In this document: positions 52,648 through 63,600 of the stretch, piece by piece | How positions within the stretch are numbered: the stretch's first letter is position 1 | Layout of the letters: every line of letters begins with the position of its first letter | Source: an uncultured Enterobacterales bacterium | GTDB taxonomy: Bacteria; Pseudomonadota; Gammaproteobacteria; Enterobacterales; CALYQQ01 | DNA length: 64,000 bases | Assembly: GCA_945288535.1 (NCBI GenBank) | Contig: CALYQQ010000014.1 | Location: forward strand, 20,822 to 84,821 | Direction of reading: 5' to 3' | Translations under genes and position numbers: made by a program | The notes under the pieces: model-generated | What the model was told of the DNA's origin: nothing | What the model saw: the letters and a program-made list of their open reading frames with translations, nothing else | Database searches by the model: none

Positions 52648-53823
52648 TTACCTCTCTCTAAAGGCTTCTCTCGCTTTATTAAATGGTTTAAATAAATAAT
52701 CTAATATCGTCTTTTTGCCCGTATGAATTTCGACAGTCGCAACCATTCCAGGCACGATGCCAAAGGTTTGTCCTTGTTTATTTTGCAAGCTATCGGTTGT
52801 TGTTTTAATATATACGCGATAATAATAGAGATCACGATTAACCTCATCTTGTATTGTATCAGGTGAAATTAATTCCACTTCCCCATTTAATCCGCCATAA
52901 ATTGAATAATCATAAGCACTAATTTTTACCGTTGCTTTTAGTCCGGGGCGGATATAAGCAATATCTCTTGGTGATATCTTTGCCTCGATTTGTAATCGTT
53001 CATCAATCGGAATAATTTCCATTAATTTACCATTAGGCGGAATAACACCACCGATAGTGGTCACCATAATATCTTTAACAATGCCTCTCACAGGTGAAGT
53101 AATAACTGATCGCATAAGCGCATCCTTACGCCCTAAGATGATTTGTTGTTGCGATTCTATATCGGCATTCACTTTAGCTAGCTCTTCTCTGGCGCGTACC
53201 ATATATTGGCTTTCTATTTCAATGCGTTTTGCTTTAGTCTCGGTAAGTTGCCGACGTAATCTTAAAACTTCCACACTACTGGCAGCGCCTTTTTTGACTA
53301 ATGGTTCCGTCATACTAAGTTCCAGCTGAATTAAATCGGCTAGTTTTTCTAGTGAAACTACCGATTCTTCTAATGAATTGCGTCGGGATTGATATAAAGC
53401 TGTTTCAAGTTTTATTAAGCCCAAATCCATTTGAATATCCTTTGGAAAAACCAAAGGTGTACTATTTACTTCAGCGGTAAGACGTGCTGCCGTTGCTTGT
53501 AAAGCTTGTAATTTTGCCTGACTTTCGCCAACAACAGCCAGTAATCGCGTGGGATCGAGTCGTGCTAAAATTTCACCTGATTGGACCAACTGTCCTTCTT
53601 TTACTTGCAATGAAGCTAAAACGCCTCCATCTAATGACTGAATAATTTGTCCTTTTGAGGAGGCTATTACTTTGCCTGTACCGAAAGAAACTTCGTCCAA
53701 ATAAAACTGGGATGCCCAAATAAAGAACACAACAAGCCCAGCAACAATGATCCAAATTATTCGTCTGGAAGATAAGGATGCATTACGATTAATATCCCAG
53801 TCAGATTGTTGAACTATTTTCAT
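52648..53823 (-). CDS. Type I secretion periplasmic adaptor (HlyD/LapC-like)
   Basis: Membrane fusion protein linking the ABC transporter to the outer membrane channel. The 391 residues have one membrane anchor near residues 23-42, a biotinyl-lipoyl motif (GGVLASLQVKEGQLV, LARLDPTRL), a long coiled-coil hairpin, and the matching second lipoyl half (SPVRGIVKDIMVTT) followed by a beta-barrel domain. It starts 12 bases after the ABC gene, and the set tolC-ABC-hlyD forms one operon. It presumably exports the adjacent giant adhesin. Confidence 0.92.
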   Translation of the reverse strand: MKIVQQSDWDINRNASLSSRRIIWIIVAGLVVFFIWASQFYLDEVSFGTGKVIASSKGQIIQSLDGGVLASLQVKEGQLVQSGEILARLDPTRLLAVVGESQAKLQALQATAARLTAEVNSTPLVFPKDIQMDLGLIKLETALYQSRRNSLEESVVSLEKLADLIQLELSMTEPLVKKGAASSVEVLRLRRQLTETKAKRIEIESQYMVRAREELAKVNADIESQQQIILGRKDALMRSVITSPVRGIVKDIMVTTIGGVIPPNGKLMEIIPIDERLQIEAKISPRDIAYIRPGLKATVKISAYDYSIYGGLNGEVELISPDTIQDEVNRDLYYYRVYIKTTTDSLQNKQGQTFGIVPGMVATVEIHTGKKTILDYLFKPFNKAREAFRER

Positions 53824-53835
53824 GTTTACCCCATA

Positions 53836-55959
53836 TTATAAAGTAAGATTTGACTGGGCCGATAATTTTGACAAAATGACTTGTTTTGCGCCATCTAGCA
53901 CAATTTTTCCATTGTCTATTACAATAATACGATCAACTAATTGCAATAAGGCAGGTCGATGTGTAGCAATAATTAATGTATGTTGTTTAAGCCATTGAGA
54001 TAAAGCCTGTACAACATGATGTTCCGTTACATCATCCATTGACGCAGTCGGTTCATCTAATAATAAAACGTTGGCTGGTTTAAGAAGCGTTCTAGCAAGA
54101 AGGAGCGCTTGTTTTTGACCACCTGATAAGCCTGCTCCTCCCTCCTTTAGCATATAATCTATACCTTGATGTTTTTGCACTATAGATAAAGCGCCCGATA
54201 TTTGTAATGCCTGAATAATTTCCTCATCAGTAGCGAGAGGATGCCCCATAATTAAATTTTCACGTATTGAACCAAAAACTAACCGTGCATTTTGAGATAA
54301 CAAACTGACATCACGACGAACATCCGCTTGATCTATTTTAAAAAGATCAGTACCATCCAGGAGAACTACACCTTTTTGTGGTTTTGCCATACCTGATAAT
54401 AAGCGTAGTAAGGTTGATTTACCTGCTCCCATGCGCCCTAAAATGCCAATCCTCTCACCAGCTTTAATCTTTAATGATGTGATATTTAGTGCAGGTTCTT
54501 TATCTTTTTCTGAATATTGTAATAAAAGCGATCCCAGCTCATAGTGCCCAAACAATACAGGTCGATGCAAAGGTTTACCGTTTACTGGATAATCAATAGG
54601 CAATTTCATTAATTTAGAAATTCCTTGGTAAGCTATCTTTGCCTGCTGCAATCGCGTTAAAATTGCGGTCCATTGTGAAAGGGGACCTATCATACGTGAC
54701 GCGAGTATAGAACTTCCGACCAATGTTCCTGTCGTAATACTTCCTTTAATGACAAGAAATGTTCCCATGAGTAATATTGATGCATAGACTAACGTTTGTA
54801 ATTCTTGCGTCCAGGTTAATAAAAAACTAATTAGCCGTCTTTGTTTGATATTAATAGATGCCTGAACACTATTACTTTGGTTCCATTGATTTTGGAAACG
54901 GTTTTCGGCACGTAATAGTTTTATGTCTTCAACAGCTTCAACCGTTTCTATAATAATGGCATTACGTACTGCTGATTCCCGCATACCTAACTGTGCAAGC
55001 TTTGCTAATGGTTTTTGTAATAATACACCAGGCAAAATAAGAATTGGCAAAGCCGCAGTAGCTACATACGCTAATGGCCCACCAATAATAAATAACACAA
55101 CGAGAAAAACTAAAACAAAAGGCATATCAACCAAGGCATTAACAGTGGTTGACGTAACAAGATCTCTCAATTGATCCAATTCACGTAATTGAGAAATAAA
55201 TGAACCCGTTGAAGCTGGTCTCACATCATTACGTAATCGTAATGCTCTCCCATATACCGTATCAGAAATACTTAAATCAACTTGTTTACCAATAATATCT
55301 GATATATGTGTCCGCGATACTCTTAATAAAAATTCAAATAATATAGCAAGTAATACACCTAAGAAGAGTGCCCATAATGTCGCATGGGATTGTGCAGGTA
55401 TAACACGATCATAAATTTGCATTGAGAATAAGACGGCTGAAAGAGCCAATAGATTCGCAAAAAAAGAGGCCAGAATAACTTCACTATAACCACGCCAACC
55501 TTGAATAATACTTTTCCAAAACCAATTTTCTTTATAGGGTCTTATATAATCATCTACACGTGCATCGGCGATGGTCGATTCCGGCCGAATAATCACAACA
55601 CGGGTTGCACGTTTTTGCAAATCATCCATAGATAAATCAATCGATAAACCTTCATCATCAGGCATAAATAAGGATACTCTTGATTGCTTATCTATTTTAG
55701 TAATAACACCTATTTTATCTTCTGTAAGTTCAACAATAAGAGGCAAACGCCATGGATCGATTGCTTTTACAGTAAATGGCTGAAAACGTAGTGACATCCC
55801 TAACTGACGTGCCATTAAGCGTAATAATGTATCTTTATCACTCTTTTTTTGCCACTCAAGAGCAACCCTGACATTTTCATCAGAAAAATCTAGACGATAA
55901 TGATGGGCTATCATGATGAATGCCGTTAGCCACGGTTGATAAGGTAATTGCTTTACCAT
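53836..55959 (-). CDS. Type I secretion ABC transporter with degenerate C39 domain (LapB-like)
   Basis: Inner membrane ATPase of a type I secretion system (707 residues). The N-terminal 120 or so residues look like a C39-like domain, but the catalytic Cys is missing (PYQPWLTAFIMIAHHY instead of a DCG-x-A-C type start), so it should hold rather than cut its substrate, as in HlyB and LapB. The membrane domain spans about residues 160-440. The ATPase has Walker A GRMGAGKST, signature LSGGQKQAL and Walker B LLLDEPTASMD. Its ATG overlaps the tolC-like stop by seven bases. Confidence 0.93.
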   Translation of the reverse strand: MVKQLPYQPWLTAFIMIAHHYRLDFSDENVRVALEWQKKSDKDTLLRLMARQLGMSLRFQPFTVKAIDPWRLPLIVELTEDKIGVITKIDKQSRVSLFMPDDEGLSIDLSMDDLQKRATRVVIIRPESTIADARVDDYIRPYKENWFWKSIIQGWRGYSEVILASFFANLLALSAVLFSMQIYDRVIPAQSHATLWALFLGVLLAILFEFLLRVSRTHISDIIGKQVDLSISDTVYGRALRLRNDVRPASTGSFISQLRELDQLRDLVTSTTVNALVDMPFVLVFLVVLFIIGGPLAYVATAALPILILPGVLLQKPLAKLAQLGMRESAVRNAIIIETVEAVEDIKLLRAENRFQNQWNQSNSVQASINIKQRRLISFLLTWTQELQTLVYASILLMGTFLVIKGSITTGTLVGSSILASRMIGPLSQWTAILTRLQQAKIAYQGISKLMKLPIDYPVNGKPLHRPVLFGHYELGSLLLQYSEKDKEPALNITSLKIKAGERIGILGRMGAGKSTLLRLLSGMAKPQKGVVLLDGTDLFKIDQADVRRDVSLLSQNARLVFGSIRENLIMGHPLATDEEIIQALQISGALSIVQKHQGIDYMLKEGGAGLSGGQKQALLLARTLLKPANVLLLDEPTASMDDVTEHHVVQALSQWLKQHTLIIATHRPALLQLVDRIIVIDNGKIVLDGAKQVILSKLSAQSNLTL

Positions 55960-57362
55960 GTTTGCACTCCTAAACGACTATCAATCATTGATTCCAGATT
56001 AAAGAGATGTCTGGCATTACCACTAACAATGGTGTAATTCAAGTAATAGCGCCAAAGATCATATTGCGTATTAATTTCTTCTAACTCAACTTGATAAACT
56101 TCTTGTTCTGCATTGAGTAAATCGAGTAATGGCCGTGTACCTAGCGTATATTGATCTTCATATAAAATGCGCGTCTCATTAATCGTTTTTTTGCGCATAG
56201 TCAAAATAGACAACTGCTGCTTAGCGCCATCGATAAGTTCACGTAACGATCTAATTTGCTCATTTAAATCCAGCATCGCATTTTCAATGATAAAATTAGC
56301 GGAATTTAAAAATTGTTTAGCGGAACGAATGCGTGCGGTGCGTCCTCCTCCAGTAAATAAGCTTTGTGAAACATTTAAACCAATATAATTATAAGTACCA
56401 CGATTATGACCAGTAGAAGGGTTATCACCATACAATGTTTTTTCACTTGAACCCACTAATGAAATTGTTGGATAAAGTTCGGCATCAGCACCATCAATTT
56501 GAGATTGTGCAGCAGCTTGATTTGCTTTAGCTGCCATAATGGCAGGGATTTTTTGTGGATCAATTTTTAGTTGAAATAAAGAATCATTAAAAAGTTGCTG
56601 AGATATAGGTTGTAAAGTACTATCTTGATACTGACGTCCTAATAGTTTTTCCATCCGAACGCGCGCATTTTTAATTTCGGTTTGAACACTTGATAATGTC
56701 GCTTCAGCAGCGATCAAACGTGACTTAGCCTGAACTGTATCAGATTTTGTTGCAATGCCACTGTCAGAACGTGATGTTGCCAGATTAACAATATAAGCCA
56801 TGCTATTGATAAGTTGTTTTGTCTGTTCTTCAACATGTTGTAATCGTTTAAGTGCAATAACGACGTCACCTGTTTGTGCAATAATATCATCAACTTGTGC
56901 TAATACCTGTGCTTTTTGTTTTTCAACTTCGCTTTTTGCATTGTCGACTTGACTACGCACTTTGCCAAAGTCATAAAGCATTTGCTGCGCACTAAGTTTA
57001 GGGCCAACAGATTGTCTATCTTTATAAGATACATGGCTTCCCTGCATACTTAAACTTACTTGGGGATAATAACCTGCCTTTGCTGCATCAACCATATCCA
57101 TCTGACCATAGTAGCCTGATAATACAGATTTCAAATTGGGATGGTGTATTATGGCAATACAAATGGCATTTAATAACGATAAAGACGACTTAGATTTATT
57201 ATCTGCTCTTTGACATTGATATTTTGTCTGTGTTATTTGCTTTGCTTTAATCATATTATCAATGCCATTATTTTTTATGGCGGCTATAACCGTATAGGGT
57301 AATAACAGGCTACATAATAATACATAAGCAAATGCGTTGTTTTTAATAATTAAAAACGTCAT
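55953..57362 (-). CDS. TolC-family outer membrane channel of the type I system
   Basis: Outer membrane efflux protein (469 residues) with the two long alpha-helical/beta-barrel halves of the TolC family (AKAGYYPQVSLSMQGS and GADAELYPTISLVGSS begin the repeats; FTGGGRTARIRSAK and LGTRPLLDLLNAEQEVYQ are family marks). A hydrophobic N-terminus (YVLLCSLLLPYTVIA) acts as signal. It is the first gene of the secretion operon, after the adhesin and its terminator. This dedicated TolC-like protein suggests a LapE/AggA-type system rather than use of the housekeeping TolC. Confidence 0.93.
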   Translation of the reverse strand: MTFLIIKNNAFAYVLLCSLLLPYTVIAAIKNNGIDNMIKAKQITQTKYQCQRADNKSKSSLSLLNAICIAIIHHPNLKSVLSGYYGQMDMVDAAKAGYYPQVSLSMQGSHVSYKDRQSVGPKLSAQQMLYDFGKVRSQVDNAKSEVEKQKAQVLAQVDDIIAQTGDVVIALKRLQHVEEQTKQLINSMAYIVNLATSRSDSGIATKSDTVQAKSRLIAAEATLSSVQTEIKNARVRMEKLLGRQYQDSTLQPISQQLFNDSLFQLKIDPQKIPAIMAAKANQAAAQSQIDGADAELYPTISLVGSSEKTLYGDNPSTGHNRGTYNYIGLNVSQSLFTGGGRTARIRSAKQFLNSANFIIENAMLDLNEQIRSLRELIDGAKQQLSILTMRKKTINETRILYEDQYTLGTRPLLDLLNAEQEVYQVELEEINTQYDLWRYYLNYTIVSGNARHLFNLESMIDSRLGVQTW

Positions 57363-57551
57363 ATTGATTTAGAATTACATTTTAAATATGGATGAAATGG
57401 TGCGTTATTAACACAATGTGTTCAAGATGCATTTCCATATTGATTAGAAGTCAAGAACGTCATTACTAGAAGCAATCACAGTGTATCTTCCATGTTTAAT
57501 AAATCATCTATATCGTGTTATGTATCTTTTAAAGTGTAGTATAGTTTGAAA

Positions 57552-57586
57552 AAAAATACGTCCCTTATACGTAATATATAAGGGAC
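57552..57586 (-). terminator. Terminator of the adhesin gene
   Basis: A perfect 10-bp stem GTCCCTTATA/TATAAGGGAC (57560-57569 with 57577-57586) has a 7-base loop. On the minus strand it is followed by GTATTTTTTTTCAAAC. It lies 20 bases past the adhesin stop and separates it from the secretion operon. Confidence 0.94.
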
Positions 57587-57605
57587 AATATTTATTAATT
57601 ATTAA

Positions 57606-60600
57606 TTAAACAATTTGATTATTAATTAATAATGTCATTAAGTCCGTTTCAACTTCATTAAGTGTCACTAATTTAGCAAAATCAAAATTAGTTGCACTAC
57701 CATCTCTGTCAATGCTCACGACACTATTGCCATCAATTTGCTCAACTTTAATATAATTCAGAATGTCTTTTGAATTATAATTTAGTTTCTTCTCGCCTTC
57801 GTCCATATAAAATGCAATAGATCCTTTAAAGTCGAGTAAATCTGTCAAATTCAAAATGTCCGCATTATTATCGGTAAGAGTATTACCAATATGGAATCCA
57901 TTAATAATATCACTACCATTACCACCTGTTGCATCTAATGTGTTCAATAACCTATAAACAACAGTGTCATTGCCGCCATTAAACAGATTGTAAATATCGT
58001 TACCACCATTTCCCTGGAATAAATTATCAGCCGCATTATCAGTAAAGATATCATCATAACGACTACCGATGATGCCTTCAATGCTGATCAATTTATGATT
58101 ACCCATACCAGTAGCGATACCAGCTTGCAAATCAACATTCATTGCTGCATTTGACGTACTATAGTCAATTATATCAAGCCCGTAAGAATTCCATTCTTTT
58201 TGACCATTTTGCAAATAATGCCAACCACCGGCACCATTATAGGTATCATCACCAAATGAACCATAAAATGTATCATTGTAACCTGTACCAACTATACCTA
58301 CCTGGGTGGTTGATACGACATCGCTATCATTTTCAGCAATCAGAACAACTGCATCATGAGCTTTTCCCGTAGTCAAATTACCCCAATGGGTATTTACAGT
58401 ACTTTCAGTATAACCTCCCAAATTACCACCACTGCCTACGTGATTTGCTACACCATTAGTGATGCGTAACATTTGAATTGAATAAGTTTCATTAGGATCT
58501 AATCCATAGAAATGAAGTAATCCTGTACTATTATTTGAACCAGATGATTGAGGGTTAAGTACCTGGCTTGCAATACGCTCACCTTTGCTATTGTAAAGAT
58601 GGACGGTATTACCAAAGAATACATTCACGCCTTCCGCATCAACAATGCGAACATGTAAGCTTGTTCCATCTGCAACAATATTCTTGTTTTCCATGAATAC
58701 CGCTTTGTTAGAATTGTATATCATCGCATCTATGGCACCGTCCCAGTTATAGTCAATTGCAACTGCACCGAGAATTGAACTCAACCCCGTAAAGTTTGGT
58801 AATAATTTTTGATTTCCCCATTGGCCGTTTTCTCCTGGATTAATGAATAATGAAATAGATTGTAAGAGGTTCGTGCTACGAGAGAACTTTATAACATCCA
58901 TCTTACCATCTAAGTTCCAATCAACCGCAAGTGACGTTCCCGCACTTACGTTATCGCCAAACCATAACACATCACTATTATTGGTAAGTAACCCACCTTT
59001 ACCATCATTCAAATAAATACGACTTTCATTCTCTGAACGTCCTAATCTGGCACTGGTACCTGTTCCTATGAATAAATCCATATACCCATCATTATTGAAA
59101 TCAGCCCAAACCATTGACTGCAACAGATCTCCTCTATCGTCACTACCATTAGATTGAAAAATTCCATTATAATTAGTGATTTTGTTAAATTTGAGTCCAT
59201 CATTGTACAAAATACCTAATGATGTACCATCATAGTTATAAGATTTACCCGCCGGATCAGCATCACTATGGCCAACTAGTTCAATTGTTCCATTATTATC
59301 TATATCAACACTAGATACTTCATGAAGAATACTGAGGTCTTCACTTATTGCTCCCCCTGGTTTACCCGTATTATTAACCAATGATAATGTGCCATTTTTA
59401 TTTTCTAATAAACTAAAAGAGCTTGTTTTTTCAGAGGTTGATATAAATGCATCAACATAGCCATCACCGGTTAAGTCAATTGCAATAGTACCTCCTATAT
59501 GTTGGAACCAAAGATTCTCTTCGTTTACTCTAAGATTTATCCCTTGGTAAGTACCATCCTCATTTTGCATCCATAATGAAGTATTTCTTCCCACAAAATC
59601 ACTTTTCATACCTAACACATCATCTAAACCATCGCGATTTAAATCAACAAATGTTGCAGATGTCATAAAACCATTATACCCCCCACTAATAACACCTTGC
59701 GGTTGAGCTAGGTAGGTATATTGCATATTATCGCCGGTTTCATTCACCATAGTATAAATTGAGCCGGTATTAATGCCGAGCTTTGGTGATTGGAAGAATG
59801 ACCAATTTCCATCTTTTAATGTGACAGCTGCTGAATTAACACCCAACCATCCATCAGTCATTTGATTCCAGGCTTTGTTATTATTCACATAGTCAAGATT
59901 CGTTATTTTTACTGCAATATCGGTTGTTTCCTGTAATTGCGAATGATTGCCTGCTTGATCCCAGACAATAAAACCGAGTGAAGAACGTCCTTCAGGCAAG
60001 GTTGTAGATAAATTCCAATCACCATTATTATTCGCTCTAATAAATGAGATAACTTTATCAATACCTTCTTGATAAATACCATCATTATTCACATCTTGGA
60101 CTAATGAGACAATTTCATTTGCTTTTACCCGACCATATTGTGAACTAGTAAAGACGTAATTAGAAGATGTATCCGTATAAGTAGGTATCGCTGGTGCAAA
60201 TTTCATATTTTCAGGTGCATCCAGGTCAATAATAACTGTATAACCATTTTTGTTGAAACTACTATCATCAGCAACATTGCCGTATATATCAGAAATACGT
60301 AAATGAAATACTGTAGTTGTGCTTTGTGTAACCTCACCTAAGTCATACGTCCATCTCAGTCCATTTACGTTGACATTTTGCCATGTTGATCCATTATCAG
60401 TAGAAATCTGTAAATTAAGCAATTTTGCTAAGGTTGAACTTAACATACCTGAAATAACAACGGTTTGATCACGAGTCACCAGGTCTTGGTCAGTCGCTGT
60501 TTCGCTTTGACTATACTTAGATAATTGACTTAATCCATGTGAAGTATCAGTGGTAATTCCAATAGTGGACGTTAAACCACTCACACTTGGCTTATCAACT

Positions 60601-63600
60601 GGTGGATGATTAGTAATCGTGGTTGGTGAACTAATATTACCCGACGCATCAGTAGAAATGACTCTACCATTTAAGATGGTTGGTAATAGATTTGCAGGGA
60701 ATTCCCAGCTACCATCTGCTTTAACGGTTGTCGTACCACGTATATTGCCTAATTCATCTATTAATGTGATGGTCGTATTCGGTTCACCTTTACCTTTTAT
60801 ACCCATAATATCATTAGAGTCTATTTGAGGTGCCGTAGGTGCAATAATATCAGTAATATCGGTCATGCTAATAGTACTAATATTTCCTGCCTTATCAGTA
60901 GCAGTAAGTTTGCCACGTTGGCCATGAGACAATGGATTAGTATCAAATGACCAATTACCAGCATCATTAACTTTTGTCGAGGCAAGCACAGTATTTTTTT
61001 CATCCATCACGGTAACCGTAGAGCCTGGTTCTGCTTTACCTTTTAATCCATAGCTATTATTACTGGTAATCGTTGGTCTCGTAGGTAATATGATATCAGT
61101 GATTCCTGTATTAGCAGCAGGACTAATATTACCAGAAACATCTGTCGCCGTTACAATACCATATTTCCCATGCGGTATTGGGTTAGTATTAAATGACCAA
61201 TTACCATTTGCATCAACTTGTGTTGTGCCAAGTATATTACCCTGTTCATCATAGACACTAATGCTAGAACCTAATTCGCTTCTACCTTTTAGACCATAGC
61301 TATTATTGCTATCAATTACTGGAGCATCGGGCGGAACGGTATCCGTAACACCGGTATTGGTCGTACTACTGATATTACCTGCCGCATCTGTAGCAGTCAC
61401 TTTACCTCGTTGACCATTCATTAACGGGTTTTTATTAAATGCCCAATTACCATTCTTATCAACTTGTGTTGTACCCAACGTATTACCCTGAAGATCGGTA
61501 ACCGTAATAATTGCACCGGGTTCACAGGAACCCTTCAAACCATAGCTATTATTGCTACTAATTTTTGGCCCATCAGGTGGAATAGTATCAGCTTCATTCG
61601 TAATAATCGATTTACTAATATTACCTGCTGCATCTGTAGCCGTTATTATTCCTTTTTCACCATGTTGAATTGGATTAGATGTAAATGCCCAATTACCATT
61701 TTGACCTACCTGCGTTGTTCCAAGTAAATGACCTTCTACATCAGTAACGGTAATAGTAGCTCCCGCTTCGCACCGACCCTCGAGACCGGAGCCGTTATTA
61801 ATATCGACTTTTGGCTCATCAGGTGGAACAGTATCAGCAATGCCCGTACCAATTGTGCTACTAATATTACCGGCCACATCTGTAGCAGTCAATTTACCAC
61901 GCTGACCATTTGCTAATGGATTGGTAGTAAATACCCAATTACCTTCTTTATCAACGCGCGTTGTACCAAGGACATTACCTTGAGCATCAGTCACGGTAAT
62001 TGTCGAGTCTGCTTCTGCTTTACCTTTAAGACCATAAGCATTATTACTTTCAACTTGTGGTGGACGTGGTGCAATTGTATCTGTAACACCTGTTGATGTT
62101 TCTCCACTTACATTACCTGCTGCATCAATAATATGCAGTTTACCACTTTGACCATGAACAAATGGGTTAGGAATAATTGACCAATTACCTTCTGCAGAGA
62201 TGACAGCTTTCCCTTTAATGTTACCGTCATCATCATATAAAATAACTGTACTGCCTGGTTGACCGGTACCACTGATACCATTAGCGTTATTACTGCCCAG
62301 ATTTGGTGCATCAGGTATTATTGTATGTGCGACGCCCGTCACTGTCTCCGCACTAACATTACCGCCTTTATTGGTCGCTGTTAGTTTACCGCTTTCACCA
62401 TTAGCCAGCGGATTAGGTGTCATCGCCCAGTTACCGTCTTGATCAACAGGGACACTCTGTTTCACATTGCCTTGTTCATCCGTTAAGGTAATGGTTGTGC
62501 CGCGCTCACCACTACCTTTCAGGCCAGCTGCATTATTGCTGCTAACTATCGGAGTTGACGGTATCACAGTATTTGCGACACCACTGCTAACTTCGTTACT
62601 GATATTACCAGCCGCATCAGTGGCAGTCAGTTTGCCGCTTTCACCATTAACTAATGGATTTGGCGACATTACCCAGTTACCATTTTTATCGACAATTACC
62701 GCATTTCTCACATTACCTTGTTCATCAGTTAAGGTAATAGTAGCATCTGGTTCACCTTTACCTCTCAAACCTTGGATATTGTTACTAATAATCTCAGGTA
62801 CATCTGGCGCCTGCGTATCCGTAATACCTGTACTCATAACATTACTAGTGTTGCCTGCACTATCCGTTGCAGTCAATTTACCAATTGCACCATTGGCTAA
62901 TGGATTTGGACTAATATCCCAGTTGCCATTTTGATCGACTACTTTAGTTGCCTTCACGTTACCCTGTTCATCAGTTAAGGTAATAATCGCGCCTGCTTCA
63001 GCTTTACCTCTCAAGCCATAACTATTATTGGAAATCAACACTGGCTCTGCCGGCGCAATCGTATCAGCAATACCACTAGCAACTTCATTACTAACATTAC
63101 CTGCTTTATCGGTAACCGTTAACTTACCACTTTCACCATTAGCCAGCGGATTAGGTGTCATCGCCCAGTTACCGTCTTGATCAACAAGCGCACTCTGTTT
63201 CACATTGCCTTGTTCATCGGTTAAGGTAATGGTTGTACCGGGTTCACCTTTCCCTTTTAGACCTGATGCATTGTTGCTGCTGATCTCCGGTGCATTCGGA
63301 ATAACAGTATGCGCTTCACCACTGCTGATCTCACTACTGGTATTACCGGCTTTATCTGTAGCGGTTAGTTTACCGCTTTCACCATTGGCTAGTGGATTAG
63401 GTGTCATCGTCCAGTTACCGTCTTGATCAACAAGGGCGCTCTGTTTCACATTGCCTTGTTCATCGGTTAAGGTAATCGTTGTACCTGGTTCACCTTTCCC
63501 TTTTAGACCTGATGCATTATTACTGACGATTTCTGGTACATCTGGCGCCTGTGTATCTGCAGCACCTGTAGAAACATCATTACTAACATTACCCGCTTTA

